64,000 bases of DNA from an uncultured Bacteroidaceae bacterium. GTDB taxonomy: Bacteria > Bacteroidota > Bacteroidia > Bacteroidales > Bacteroidaceae. Below the pieces are notes generated by a model. That model was not told the origin of the DNA. It searched no databases and was given only the letters and a program-made list of their open reading frames with translations. Position numbers and translations under genes: made by a program. Within the stretch, counting starts at the first letter, position 1. Each line of letters begins with the position of its first letter. Shown here piece after piece: positions 17,465 through 26,791 of the stretch. The DNA lies in assembly GCA_934394435.1 (NCBI GenBank), contig CAKRRN010000001.1, positions 1 through 64,000 on the forward strand. The letters are read 5' to 3'.

Positions 17465-18742
17465 ATGCGAATAAAAATCTATCCCCCTAAGACGATGCGT
17501 CTTGAAGCGAAACTTCCTGCAAGCAAGAGCATTAGCAATCGTGCTCTTGTTGTACAGGCGCTTGCTGCAAGATGTGGGGAAGGTAAGAGGGCAGAGGTTG
17601 GTAATCTGTCTGACTGCGATGATACTTATGTGATGCAGAGGGCTCTGGATGGGATGCCCGAAGTCATTGATATTATGGCAGCGGGTACAGCTATGCGTTT
17701 TCTAACGGCATATTTGAGTATAACTTCAGGCACGCATGTGATTACGGGTACGGAGCGCATGCGTCATCGACCTATTGCTATATTAGTTGATGCTTTGCGC
17801 GCCCTTGGCGCTCAGGTCGAATATGTTGATGAGGAGGGCTTTCCTCCTTTGCGCGTTACGGGGAAGAGTCTGGCTGGTGGTAGTTTGGAACTGCCAGGAA
17901 ATGTAAGCAGTCAGTATATAAGTGCGCTCTTGATGGTGGGTCCGATGATGGAACAGGGACTTACATTGCATTTGACAGGCGAAACCGTTAGTCGCCCATA
18001 CATAGATATGACACTTGCCATTATGGGCCGTTTTGGCGCAAGGGCTTGTTGGCTTGACAATCATAGTCTGAAGGTGGAGTCTGGAGGCTATAAGGTTGTC
18101 TCCTATCGAGTGGAGAACGATTGGAGCGCAAGCAGTTATTGGTACGAGATGATGGCTTTGACAGAGGATGTGGAGCCAGTGGTAGTTCTAAAAGGTCTCT
18201 TCCAGGATAGTCTTCAGGGTGATTCTGTCATTCGAGAGATATTCCACTCCTTGGGGGTTGATACAGAATTCTATGTCACAGAAGAGGGAGATGAAGCTGT
18301 GCGTCTGATTCGAACGCGCAAACCCATAAGTCATCTTGAGTATGATTTTATGCGACAGCCCGATTTGGCACAGACGGTGGTGGTAACTTGCGTTATGATG
18401 GGTGTCACCTTTAGGTTTACTGGTTTACAGAGTTTGAAAATCAAGGAGACAGATCGTCTACTGGCCTTGTGTACGGAACTCCGAAAACTGGGTTATGTGT
18501 TGCATGAGACGGATGGGAGTATACTCTCATGGGATGGTGAGCGATGTCAGTCACAGGAACACCCTGTGATGGACACCTATGAGGACCATCGCATGGCCAT
18601 GGCTTTGGCACCAGTCTGCATGAAGGTAGGTAGCCTTGAGATGAATGATCCGCAGGTAGTAAGCAAGTCTTACCCTCATTTTTGGCAGGAGTTGAAAGGT
18701 TTCCGTATTATAGAGGAAAAGAGTGAAGGGAGGTTGTCATGA
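17465..18742 (+). CDS. aroA: 3-phosphoshikimate 1-carboxyvinyltransferase (EPSP synthase)
   Basis: AroA joins shikimate 3-phosphate and phosphoenolpyruvate in the sixth step of chorismate synthesis. Signatures are LPASKSISNRALV near the N-terminus, AAGTAMRFLTAYL (about residue 75), GTERMRHRPI (about 95) and the late DTYEDHRMAMALAP. At 425 aa it is normal in length. Its stop overlaps the start of the next gene as ATGA. Confidence 0.96.
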   Translation: MRIKIYPPKTMRLEAKLPASKSISNRALVVQALAARCGEGKRAEVGNLSDCDDTYVMQRALDGMPEVIDIMAAGTAMRFLTAYLSITSGTHVITGTERMRHRPIAILVDALRALGAQVEYVDEEGFPPLRVTGKSLAGGSLELPGNVSSQYISALLMVGPMMEQGLTLHLTGETVSRPYIDMTLAIMGRFGARACWLDNHSLKVESGGYKVVSYRVENDWSASSYWYEMMALTEDVEPVVVLKGLFQDSLQGDSVIREIFHSLGVDTEFYVTEEGDEAVRLIRTRKPISHLEYDFMRQPDLAQTVVVTCVMMGVTFRFTGLQSLKIKETDRLLALCTELRKLGYVLHETDGSILSWDGERCQSQEHPVMDTYEDHRMAMALAPVCMKVGSLEMNDPQVVSKSYPHFWQELKGFRIIEEKSEGRLS

Positions 18743-19158
18743 TTTATCTCTTGGCCATACTTAGTTTGGTCGTATTGGGCTTGATAGCAGCTTTTCAGTA
18801 TGTCAGACGAGGTAATTCACCTGAGGAGCAGTCTGCTCCCGTCATTCCAGATAGCGAATGTTGCGGACAACATGAAGTATGCGAAAAGGAGAGTCTGCTC
18901 TCTGCAGTCAGCAAAGAGGTGGAATACTATGACGATGAGGAGCTGGACCGCTTCAGAGGCCGTAATCCTAACGAATATACGGATCAGGAGTCGGATGAGT
19001 TTCGTGATGTGCTGTATTCTATGCGCGACGATGAAGTAGCTGGATGGGCACGAAGCCTACAACTGAGAGGCATACAGTTGCCCGAGGACGTACGCGATGA
19101 GGTCATTCTCATTGTAGAGGAGCGTCGTGAGGCTCCACAATCCAAGTCTGCCATATAA
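18739..19158 (+). CDS. Small single-pass membrane protein of unknown function
   Basis: This 139-residue protein has one N-terminal membrane helix (IYLLAILSLVVLGLIAAFQYV) followed by a basic patch, so the rest is probably cytoplasmic. The soluble part is acidic: a linker with a CCGQHEVC cysteine cluster, then a helical domain (YYDDEELDRFRGRNPNEYT, then DEVAGWARSLQLRGI and LPEDVRDEVILIVEER). I do not recognise the family with certainty. It is translationally coupled to aroA by an ATGA overlap and precedes the porW-like gene. Confidence 0.75.
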   Translation: MIYLLAILSLVVLGLIAAFQYVRRGNSPEEQSAPVIPDSECCGQHEVCEKESLLSAVSKEVEYYDDEELDRFRGRNPNEYTDQESDEFRDVLYSMRDDEVAGWARSLQLRGIQLPEDVRDEVILIVEERREAPQSKSAI

Positions 19159-19237
19159 TATTTGTATGTGCACAAACGTTATTTATTTTATAGTGTAATA
19201 TGTGAGTATAAACCCTTTTGTCAGAAAAAGATAGAAG

Positions 19238-22174
19238 ATGATAAGGTACAGGTATGCAAGACGTGGTGGCAGGTGTTTGCGAGACATCTGTGGGTTTATC
19301 TTGTTGCTTGCTGCAATCCTGTTCGCATCCTGTTCTACCAAGAAAAACACCTCCGCTACTCGCTTCTATCATGCCACAACAGCCCGTTTCAATACTCTCT
19401 ACAATGGGCAGGTAGCATTCAAACAAGGACTTGAGGCACAGCAAAATGGTCATCGAGAAGACTATACCCAGATGCTTCCCATGTACATCAGTACAGACAA
19501 GAGTACGGCTGCTATAGGCAAGAGTAATTATGAGACAGCCATTCTCAAGAGCGAGAAGGCTATCAAGTTGCACAGCATTAAGAAACGTCCCTCTGTAAGC
19601 GGAAATAAGCGTAAGAGTCCCAAGGAAAAGGCTTATCTGGCTCGCAAAGAGTTCAATCCCTATCTCTATCGTGCATGGTTCATGATGGCAGAGTCTCAGT
19701 TCAATAAAGGGGAGTTTATAGAGGCTGCCAGCACCCTCAATTACATTTTGCGCCTATACAGCACCCAGCCAGAGATAACCTGCGTGGCTAAAGCACGTCT
19801 GGCCCGATGCTATGTGGCTCTTGGGTGGGCGTATGATGCAGAGGATGTGTTGAGTAAAATCAAACGTGATAGTATCACTCCTCGTGGCGAAGCCGAACGA
19901 AGTAACACAGAGGCTGCTTATCGTATTTTGACCCATCAGTATAAGGAGGCCATTCCCTGCTTGAAGAGTGCTGTGAAGCACACCTCTGGTAAGATGGCCA
20001 GAGCAAGACTCAACTTCCTTTTGGGGCAGCTCTATCGTGAGACTGGCGACAATGCGTTGGCTTACAAGGCACTTTCAAAGGTACGCCGTTCCAGTCCTCC
20101 TTATGAGATGGCATTCAATGCTAGCATACTCCAGACTGAGGTTATGCCAAAGAGTAAATTCAGTCAGATGATAAGTCGGCTGAAGCGGATGGCAAAGAGT
20201 GACAAGAATAAAGATTATCTGGACCAGGTATATTATGCCATGGGCAATATCTACTTGAGTGTACAGGACACAGCAAGATGCTTGGGGGCTTGGGAGAAAG
20301 GTGTGGCAGAGGCCACCAAGAGCGGACCGTCTAAAGCTATGTTGCTGCTTCGTCTGAGTCAGATGTACTGGGATCGGGAAGATTATATCAATGCGGCGCG
20401 TACTTATAAGGAGTGTGCTTCTACGCTCAACAAGGAACATCAGGAATATAAGGAGACAGAGCGCAGAAGCCAGATCTTGAGTGAGCTGGAACCTCATCTG
20501 AGTGCCATACACTTGCAGGATAGCCTGCAGTCTTTAGCACGCATGACAGAACCCGAATATACTGCAGCCATTGACCAGGTTATAGCTGCTCTAAAGAAAA
20601 AAGAAAAAGAAGAGGAAAAGAAGGCCGCACGCAACGGGACTGCCAGCAACAATACTGTACAAGGGGCAAATACAGCATCGAATAATGCTTCGAAAAATGA
20701 GCGGACTGCCAGCAATAATGTCAATAGCGGACAGAAGGGCGAATGGTATTTCTATAATCCTTCCTTAGTAAAGAAAGGTGAACAGGAGTTTTCACGTCGA
20801 TGGGGAAAGCGTCCTAATAAAGATAATTGGCGGTTCAGCAGTATCATGGGCCAGGCAGCTACTTCTGATGGTAATGACTTGCCTACAGATCAAGCTCAGT
20901 CTGACAGTTTGCTGGGCTCAGCGGAAACAGCAGACACAGACGAGCAGGCTCGCAAGGATTCTCTGGCTAACGATCCACATAACAGAGAGTATTATCTGAA
21001 GCAGATACCTTTTACCGAGGAACAGATGGAGGCATCGAATGCATTGCTCAGCGATGGACTTTATAATGGAGGTATTTTAGAGCAGGAGAGATTGGAGAAT
21101 TTCTCTTTGGCAGAGAAAACCATGTTACGTCTGCTGAAAGACTTTCCCGAGCATGAGGGCTTGGATAATATCTATTATCATCTCTTTCTACTTTACGGTC
21201 GCATCGGGCGTGCTGATGAAGCGGAACTCTATCGTACAAAACTGGTTTCTGAATACCCTGAGAGTAAATTGGCACAGCTGCTTGGCAACCCTCACTATGA
21301 GATGATTGCGCGTGACGGAAAGCATATGGAGGACTCTTTGTATGCTCAGGCATACCAGTCTTATCTTGCTGGTGACTATGCCCAGGTGGAGAAGAACTAT
21401 AAGTTCTGTACGGAGAATTTCCCTCAAGGGGCTAATCGTGCTCGCATGATGTTCATAAGAGCAATGGCCAGTTTGTATGGAGGAGAACGCGACACTTTTC
21501 TTGTAACGCTGAAGGACGTGGTGCAGAAATATCCCAAGGAAGAGATAACAGACTTGGCAAAAGCCATTGTGAAGGGCCTTGAGGAAGGTCGGCAGCTGAT
21601 GGATGATCGCTTTGATGCCAGCAGTATCTGGTCAAGACGTTCGCGTGGGCTGGATGGAGACAGTACAGCGGAAGAGAAACAACTATCCGACGAACGTTAT
21701 ACTAATTTTGTATTCTTGCTTGCCTACCCTACTTCCAGTCTTGACGAAGATCTTCTGCTCTATGAGATGGCTCATTACAATTTCACCAGTTTTATGGTTC
21801 GTAATTTCGATATCGAGATAACCGAAGACCGTGGGCTGCGCATGATGCTTGTCAAGGGTTTCCTCTCATATGATGAGGTACATGCTTATGCACAGAAGTT
21901 GTATGCTGACAAACATATGTCCGCGTTGCTCAAGGGGGTACGTTCGCTACTCATATCAGAGGATAATCTTAAATTGCTGGGTACGGAATATAGTTTTGAT
22001 GACTATAAAAAGTTCTATGATAGTAAGTTCGTTCCGATGGAAGTACCAGAGGACTTGCAGATAGACGAACCTGCTGATTTGAAAATTATAGATCCCGATG
22101 ATGTGGTGCCGGAAGAGGAGGAAGAGGATGAAGGTGGGCAAGAGTCTGACGATGATTTTCCCTATGGCTTCTGA
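19238..22174 (+). CDS. PorW/SprE-like TPR lipoprotein (type IX secretion)
   Basis: This 978-residue outer-membrane-type lipoprotein has a hydrophobic signal ending in the lipobox LFASC (acylated C32). The start of the mature chain (RFYHATTARFNTLYNG) and the block WYFYNPSLVKKGEQEF-RRWGKRPN-DNWR are hallmarks of the SprE/PorW family. That family is needed for type IX secretion and, in gliding species, motility. TPR-like repeats fill most of the chain, at about residues 150-400 and 600-760. A low-complexity Lys/Glu then Asn-rich linker (about 448-500) and an acidic tail (PEEEEEDEGG) are lineage-specific. porX follows 38 bp later, which supports the assignment. Confidence 0.85.
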   Translation: MIRYRYARRGGRCLRDICGFILLLAAILFASCSTKKNTSATRFYHATTARFNTLYNGQVAFKQGLEAQQNGHREDYTQMLPMYISTDKSTAAIGKSNYETAILKSEKAIKLHSIKKRPSVSGNKRKSPKEKAYLARKEFNPYLYRAWFMMAESQFNKGEFIEAASTLNYILRLYSTQPEITCVAKARLARCYVALGWAYDAEDVLSKIKRDSITPRGEAERSNTEAAYRILTHQYKEAIPCLKSAVKHTSGKMARARLNFLLGQLYRETGDNALAYKALSKVRRSSPPYEMAFNASILQTEVMPKSKFSQMISRLKRMAKSDKNKDYLDQVYYAMGNIYLSVQDTARCLGAWEKGVAEATKSGPSKAMLLLRLSQMYWDREDYINAARTYKECASTLNKEHQEYKETERRSQILSELEPHLSAIHLQDSLQSLARMTEPEYTAAIDQVIAALKKKEKEEEKKAARNGTASNNTVQGANTASNNASKNERTASNNVNSGQKGEWYFYNPSLVKKGEQEFSRRWGKRPNKDNWRFSSIMGQAATSDGNDLPTDQAQSDSLLGSAETADTDEQARKDSLANDPHNREYYLKQIPFTEEQMEASNALLSDGLYNGGILEQERLENFSLAEKTMLRLLKDFPEHEGLDNIYYHLFLLYGRIGRADEAELYRTKLVSEYPESKLAQLLGNPHYEMIARDGKHMEDSLYAQAYQSYLAGDYAQVEKNYKFCTENFPQGANRARMMFIRAMASLYGGERDTFLVTLKDVVQKYPKEEITDLAKAIVKGLEEGRQLMDDRFDASSIWSRRSRGLDGDSTAEEKQLSDERYTNFVFLLAYPTSSLDEDLLLYEMAHYNFTSFMVRNFDIEITEDRGLRMMLVKGFLSYDEVHAYAQKLYADKHMSALLKGVRSLLISEDNLKLLGTEYSFDDYKKFYDSKFVPMEVPEDLQIDEPADLKIIDPDDVVPEEEEEDEGGQESDDDFPYGF

Positions 22175-22212
22175 ACCCTCATCGTTTATCAATAAGTAAG
22201 AAATACGATGAT

Positions 22213-23766
22213 ATGGCTACATACAAATTGCTTTGGATAGATGACGAAATAGAGTTATTGGGGGCACATATCCTATTCTTGCAAAAGAAGGGCTATGAGG
22301 TACACACGGTAAGCAATGGCTATGATGCACTTGATTGCTGTGCAGAGGATACTTATGACCTTATCTTACTGGATGAGAATATGCCTGGACTTAGTGGACT
22401 GGAGACTCTGAACCGTATTAAAGAGGTGAGTCCTGCCACTCCTGTGGTGATGGTGACCAAGAGTGAGGAAGAGAATATTATGGAGCAGGCCATTGGTGCC
22501 AAGATAGCCGACTATCTGATAAAACCAGTAAACCCCATGCAGATACTCTCTACGCTGAAGAAGAATATCCATCAAAAGGAAATAGTGACGGAGCAGACAC
22601 AGACGGCTTACCAGCAGGATTTTGGCAAGTTGGGCATGAGAATAAGCGAATCTATGACCATAGAAGAATGGACTGAGGTTTACAAAAGGCTGACCCATTG
22701 GGAACTGCAGCTCTCGGAAACAGACTCCGCCATGAAAGAGATGCTGGCTATGCAACGTACAGAGGCCGACAACGAGTTTGCGAAATTCATACGACGCAAC
22801 TATATGGAATGGATGGAGCAGCCAGAGCGACGCCCTCTTATGAGTCCGGATATCTTCAAGAGAAAGGTGTTCCCAGCCTTGAATCAAGGTGAGAAGGTCT
22901 TTCTGATTGTCATAGACAATTTTCGTTATGACCAATGGAAGGTACTCCAGAGTGAACTTTCAGAACTCTTCACATGCGAGGAGAGCCTCTATTGCAGCAT
23001 TCTTCCTACAGCCACACAATATGCTCGCAATGCCATCTTCAGTGGACTGATGCCAAATATTATTGCTAACATGTTCCCTGAATTATGGGTTGATGAGGAT
23101 TCGGAAGAAGGTAAGAATTTAAATGAAGCTCCGCTCATCCAAACCCAGTTTGACCGCTATCGTCGGCACAACACCTTCACTTATCATAAGGTAAATGATT
23201 CTATTGCAGCAGATAAACTCGTACAGCAACTTTCTGGACTGCAGAAATATGACCTTAATGTAGTAGTATTGAATTTTATTGATATGCTGTCTCATGCCAG
23301 GACGGAAAGCCGAATGGTAAGAGAACTTGCCAGCAATGAAGCGGCATACCGAAGCATTACGCTCAGCTGGTTTAGGCACTCGGCAGTGGCGGAGCTCTTC
23401 AAGGCATTAGCTGCTACAGACTATACCATCATTCTGACCACAGACCATGGTAGTATACGTTGTTATAATCCCATAAAGGTTGTGGGAGACAGAAATACAA
23501 ATACAAATCTGCGTTATAAGTTAGGTAAGAATTTAAGTTATAACCGTAAGGATGTGTTTGAAATCAAAGAGCCTCATAAGGCAGGATTGCCCTCTCCCAA
23601 TCTCAGTACGGCTTACATCTTTGCTACAGGTGATGATTTCTTTGCTTATCCCAATAACTATAATTATTACGTACAGTATTACAAAGACACGTTTCAGCAT
23701 GGAGGAATCAGTATGGAAGAAATGCTCATTCCACTGATAACCATGCGTGGAAAGAAGAGACTATAA
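22213..23766 (+). CDS. porX: PorX: response regulator with PglZ/alkaline-phosphatase-like domain
   Basis: The N-terminal receiver domain (residues 1-120) has D10 and D11, the phosphorylation site D54 in LILLDENMPG, and K104 in IKPVNP. A helical linker leads to a PglZ-type alkaline-phosphatase-superfamily domain (about 215-517). That domain shows FLIVIDNFRYDQW, PTATQYARNAIFSG (likely nucleophile Thr), LNFIDMLSHAR and LTTDHGSIR. PorX is the T9SS regulator and phosphodiesterase known from Porphyromonas and Flavobacterium. Length (517 aa) and order match. It follows the PorW-like gene. The partner kinase PorY is not in this window. Confidence 0.93.
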   Translation: MATYKLLWIDDEIELLGAHILFLQKKGYEVHTVSNGYDALDCCAEDTYDLILLDENMPGLSGLETLNRIKEVSPATPVVMVTKSEEENIMEQAIGAKIADYLIKPVNPMQILSTLKKNIHQKEIVTEQTQTAYQQDFGKLGMRISESMTIEEWTEVYKRLTHWELQLSETDSAMKEMLAMQRTEADNEFAKFIRRNYMEWMEQPERRPLMSPDIFKRKVFPALNQGEKVFLIVIDNFRYDQWKVLQSELSELFTCEESLYCSILPTATQYARNAIFSGLMPNIIANMFPELWVDEDSEEGKNLNEAPLIQTQFDRYRRHNTFTYHKVNDSIAADKLVQQLSGLQKYDLNVVVLNFIDMLSHARTESRMVRELASNEAAYRSITLSWFRHSAVAELFKALAATDYTIILTTDHGSIRCYNPIKVVGDRNTNTNLRYKLGKNLSYNRKDVFEIKEPHKAGLPSPNLSTAYIFATGDDFFAYPNNYNYYVQYYKDTFQHGGISMEEMLIPLITMRGKKRL

Positions 23767-23778
23767 TAAAAAAGCAAG

Positions 23779-24195
23779 ATGATGACTATTAGATTTCAAG
23801 AAGAAGATATTCAGCAGGCTGCCTCACAGTTTGTGACAGCCATGGGTGAATCCACTGTTTTTGCCTTTTATGGGAAGATGGGGGCAGGTAAGACTACGTT
23901 TATCAAGGCTGTGTGTCGCGAGTTAGGTGTGGAGGATACTGTCAACTCTCCCACGTTTGCCATCGTAAATGAATATGAAGACCGTAGTGGAGAGCCTGTC
24001 TATCATTTTGATTTCTATCGTATCAAGCGGCTGAGCGAGGCATACGATATGGGCTGTGATGAGTATTTCTATAGTGGACGACCATGCTTCATAGAATGGC
24101 CAGAACTGATAGAGGAAGTTTTGCCTCAGGAAACAGTCAGAGTGGATATCTGTGAATTGCCAGACGGCAGTCGTCAGATAAGTATGGGAGTTTAA
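23779..24195 (+). CDS. tsaE: tRNA threonylcarbamoyladenosine biosynthesis ATPase TsaE
   Basis: TsaE is the ATPase that resets the TsaB-TsaD complex making t6A37 in ANN-decoding tRNAs. The 138-residue protein has a Walker A motif GKMGAGKTT (residues 32-40), then VNSPTFAIVNEYE and the typical YHFDFYRI and FIEWPE. A second ATG one codon in (MTIRFQ) is an alternative start. It sits 12 bp after porX and is probably in the same operon. Confidence 0.95.
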   Translation: MMTIRFQEEDIQQAASQFVTAMGESTVFAFYGKMGAGKTTFIKAVCRELGVEDTVNSPTFAIVNEYEDRSGEPVYHFDFYRIKRLSEAYDMGCDEYFYSGRPCFIEWPELIEEVLPQETVRVDICELPDGSRQISMGV

Positions 24196-24252
24196 TGTGC
24201 CAATAGGGAATAAAAGTAGGATGTGTAATCATTTTCTTTTGTTGTTGTAGAA

Positions 24253-25953
24253 GTGAAAATCAGAAGAGATATCATCGGATTATTGTTTGTCATTTTAGCT
24301 TTGCTTGTCTCCTCCTGCACGAAGCCGGAAAGTATTTCTGAGGAGCAGTTGGAACGAGCAGAGAAGAGTCTGACGGAGGCACCCGAACGGTCGCTTGCTA
24401 TTTTGGACAGCATAGACCGTCGTTCGCTTGACGATGGAGATGAAAATGCCAAATATGCTTTGCTGCGTACGATGGCTTACAGCATAAATGGAATTGAGGA
24501 GACAAATGATTCGCTCATTCGTGAGGCTGTGGCGTATTATAGAGACAATGGTCCCAGGGAGTTACTTATGAAGTCGCTCTTCATGAATGCGTCTATCAAC
24601 AAAAACGCAAGAAAGTTTGGAGATGCGGTATTGGCTGCAACAGAGTCTGTCGCACTTGCCAAGGAAGAAGACAACTGCTTGTGGATGGCTAAGGGTGAGG
24701 AGCTACTGTCTTTTATATTCAGGCTGACACAGAAAAAGGACGACTGCTTGAAGCACAGTCAAAGGGCTGCGGAATATTACAAGAAAGCAGGCAGAACCAT
24801 CAACCATTGGTTTTGCTTGACTGATGTGGTGAGTGCATACACCATGGATAATGAGGGATATGGCAAGGCAGCCACTTTGCTGGATTCCATAGAGAGGGTT
24901 GTCACAGACTCGGCTGTACTCTCTGAATGCTTGACACAACGTATGTATATCTACATCAACAAAAAGGAATATCAGAAGGCTGACAGATGTATGCAGCGTG
25001 TCATGCGTTGCAGACCTGACTATCACTCTGGTCCTGTAGAGTACACTTGGCTGGCTCTCATCAGACATAGTAAAGGGGATGTGAAGGGAGCGAAGGCAAC
25101 TATTGATTCGGCCAGGAGCGTGGCTCGTGATGCTCTTGACTATGTGTGTATCACTTCCGCTGTATATGAAATGACCAAGGAGGATGGCGATTATGCGAGA
25201 GCAATGGACTATGCTGACAGCATAATTTCGTATCAAGAACGTGTAATGGGCGAAAGTTTCCGCCAGTCTGTTGTTTCTGCACAAAGAGACTATTACAACT
25301 CGCAGGCAAAGAGAGAAGTGCGCAGAGTGAAGAGTCTGCGCAGGATTAGCGCATCTGTCTTATCAATCTGCTTGATAGTCATTGTCCTTGGAAGTGTTAT
25401 TTATCGCATTCGTCTGAAGATAAAAAATAACCAAATTGAAAGCAAGATGAACGAGATACTGGTGCTTTCTGAACGTGTACAGAAGGACGATAAGGAAAAT
25501 CGTGACCTGAAGGTGCTGGCCGAGCGAAGTATGCGTAACCGATGGGATACCGTGAACATGCTTTGTAACGAATACTTTGAGAATGGCGATGACCAGAAAC
25601 AGAAAAATAGTATTATAGCCAAAGTAGACAAAGAGATAGAGCGTATATGCAGCAAAAGGCATATGGAGGAGATAGAGGCTTTGGTCAATAAGAGTATGGA
25701 TGGTATCGTGGATAAGTTGCGTGCCCAGTGTCCAGAACTCAAGCCAGACGACGTGTTGTTTGCTACGCTTGTGTATGCTGGTTTGGCTCCACGGGCAGTA
25801 TGTCTCTGCACCAATATCAAACTGAAGTATTATTACACCAAACGCACTCGACTGATGGAACGTATCAATAACTCCTCGGCACACGATAAGGAGTGGTTTG
25901 TAAGTAAATTATGGAACACTTCCAGTAAGGACGTTTCCGCACAGACGACGTAG
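24253..25953 (+). CDS. TPR membrane lipoprotein with C-terminal DNA-binding-like domain (putative sensor)
   Basis: The start is a GTG giving MKIRRDIIGL, a signal with lipobox LLVSSC (C22). TPR-like helical repeats span about residues 30-350 (ERAEKSLTEAPERSLAILDS begins them). One membrane helix lies at about 363-385 (SASVLSICLIVIVLGSVIYRI), then a coiled coil. The C-terminal part (about 470-555, DDVLFATLVYAGLAPRAVCLCTNI-KLKYYYTKRTRLMERI) resembles the helix-turn-helix-like end of many Bacteroidales TPR regulators. That layout suggests a one-piece transmembrane sensor, but the function is unproven. It lies 57 bp after tsaE. Confidence 0.72.
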   Translation: MKIRRDIIGLLFVILALLVSSCTKPESISEEQLERAEKSLTEAPERSLAILDSIDRRSLDDGDENAKYALLRTMAYSINGIEETNDSLIREAVAYYRDNGPRELLMKSLFMNASINKNARKFGDAVLAATESVALAKEEDNCLWMAKGEELLSFIFRLTQKKDDCLKHSQRAAEYYKKAGRTINHWFCLTDVVSAYTMDNEGYGKAATLLDSIERVVTDSAVLSECLTQRMYIYINKKEYQKADRCMQRVMRCRPDYHSGPVEYTWLALIRHSKGDVKGAKATIDSARSVARDALDYVCITSAVYEMTKEDGDYARAMDYADSIISYQERVMGESFRQSVVSAQRDYYNSQAKREVRRVKSLRRISASVLSICLIVIVLGSVIYRIRLKIKNNQIESKMNEILVLSERVQKDDKENRDLKVLAERSMRNRWDTVNMLCNEYFENGDDQKQKNSIIAKVDKEIERICSKRHMEEIEALVNKSMDGIVDKLRAQCPELKPDDVLFATLVYAGLAPRAVCLCTNIKLKYYYTKRTRLMERINNSSAHDKEWFVSKLWNTSSKDVSAQTT

Positions 25954-26014
25954 GCTTAAGAGGGTTAGGAGATTTTGTGTGGAGATATACCAATTCCAAT
26001 AAGAGAGTTACACA

Positions 26015-26791
26015 TTATTTGTCGAGATATAGCTCCTCCATAGAATGGTCTTCTGTGGTGTCTTGCAAGAGGCGGTAATGACGTATCTCTCTGTAGCAAT
26101 CCTCTGGGCTGAAGTGTCGCACATGAGCATATTCTTCCGCCATCCAACGATGCATTTGTGCTGTGGCAGGTAAACGGTCAAAGTTGCGACAGCCCTTCTG
26201 AAGACTGATTTTCCCAAACCTAATGCGGTTTAAGTCCACCATCTCCAGAAAGACATCCCCGTCAGACTTTATTCCAAAAAGGATGTTGCCTCTGCTGTAG
26301 TCCATATTGTACATGCCATGCTCGTGCATTATAGCCGTACAGCGCCCAATCTCTCTGCATATCTTTTCCAGACAGGAGAAGCGCTTGCTCAAAAGCATAT
26401 CATAGCGGTATGGACATCCTGAACGAACAGTAACCATATAGCTGTGGGTGAAAAGAATCCCATTACGCACGTTGAGAAAACCTACTGGGCGTGGGGAACC
26501 GATGCCTATTTTCATCAGTTGACGTGCGTTGCGTAGTGAGCGCTCACCTTTTGACGCACGCAGAAATCCATATACCAACCGATTGATGAAAATAGGAATC
26601 TGGTAGGATTTTACCACATACTCCGTACCTTCATAAACGAACATACGCAACTGGTTGCGTCCGTTATGGATGAGTGTACCTTCTTGGTGGGCGAATCTCT
26701 CTGGCAACGAAAGCATGAACTCACGCAGATGAGAGAACTCTGGCTCTAAGCCGATGGTTGTGGGATGCAAGAATCTTTGGAGTCCTATCAT
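26015..26791 (-). CDS. WaaP/InaA-type lipopolysaccharide kinase family protein
   Basis: This 258-residue protein-kinase-fold enzyme shows YVVKSYQIP (ATP-site lysine), a catalytic-loop-like MEHGMYNMDYSRGNILFG, and a DFG-equivalent FLEMVDLNRIRF. These fit the Kdo/WaaP kinase group that phosphorylates lipopolysaccharide core sugars. The usual HxD is altered to NMD here, so activity should be treated with some caution. It is coupled by a 4-bp ATGA overlap to the glycosyltransferase gene before it, which supports a role in surface glycan synthesis. Confidence 0.78.
   Translation of the reverse strand: MIGLQRFLHPTTIGLEPEFSHLREFMLSLPERFAHQEGTLIHNGRNQLRMFVYEGTEYVVKSYQIPIFINRLVYGFLRASKGERSLRNARQLMKIGIGSPRPVGFLNVRNGILFTHSYMVTVRSGCPYRYDMLLSKRFSCLEKICREIGRCTAIMHEHGMYNMDYSRGNILFGIKSDGDVFLEMVDLNRIRFGKISLQKGCRNFDRLPATAQMHRWMAEEYAHVRHFSPEDCYREIRHYRLLQDTTEDHSMEELYLDK

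Noticed and set aside
22213..23766. PglZ domain as a BREX phage-defence gene
   Set aside because: The PglZ-like domain is fused to a receiver domain and follows a PorW/SprE-like gene. This is PorX, and no other BREX gene is present.
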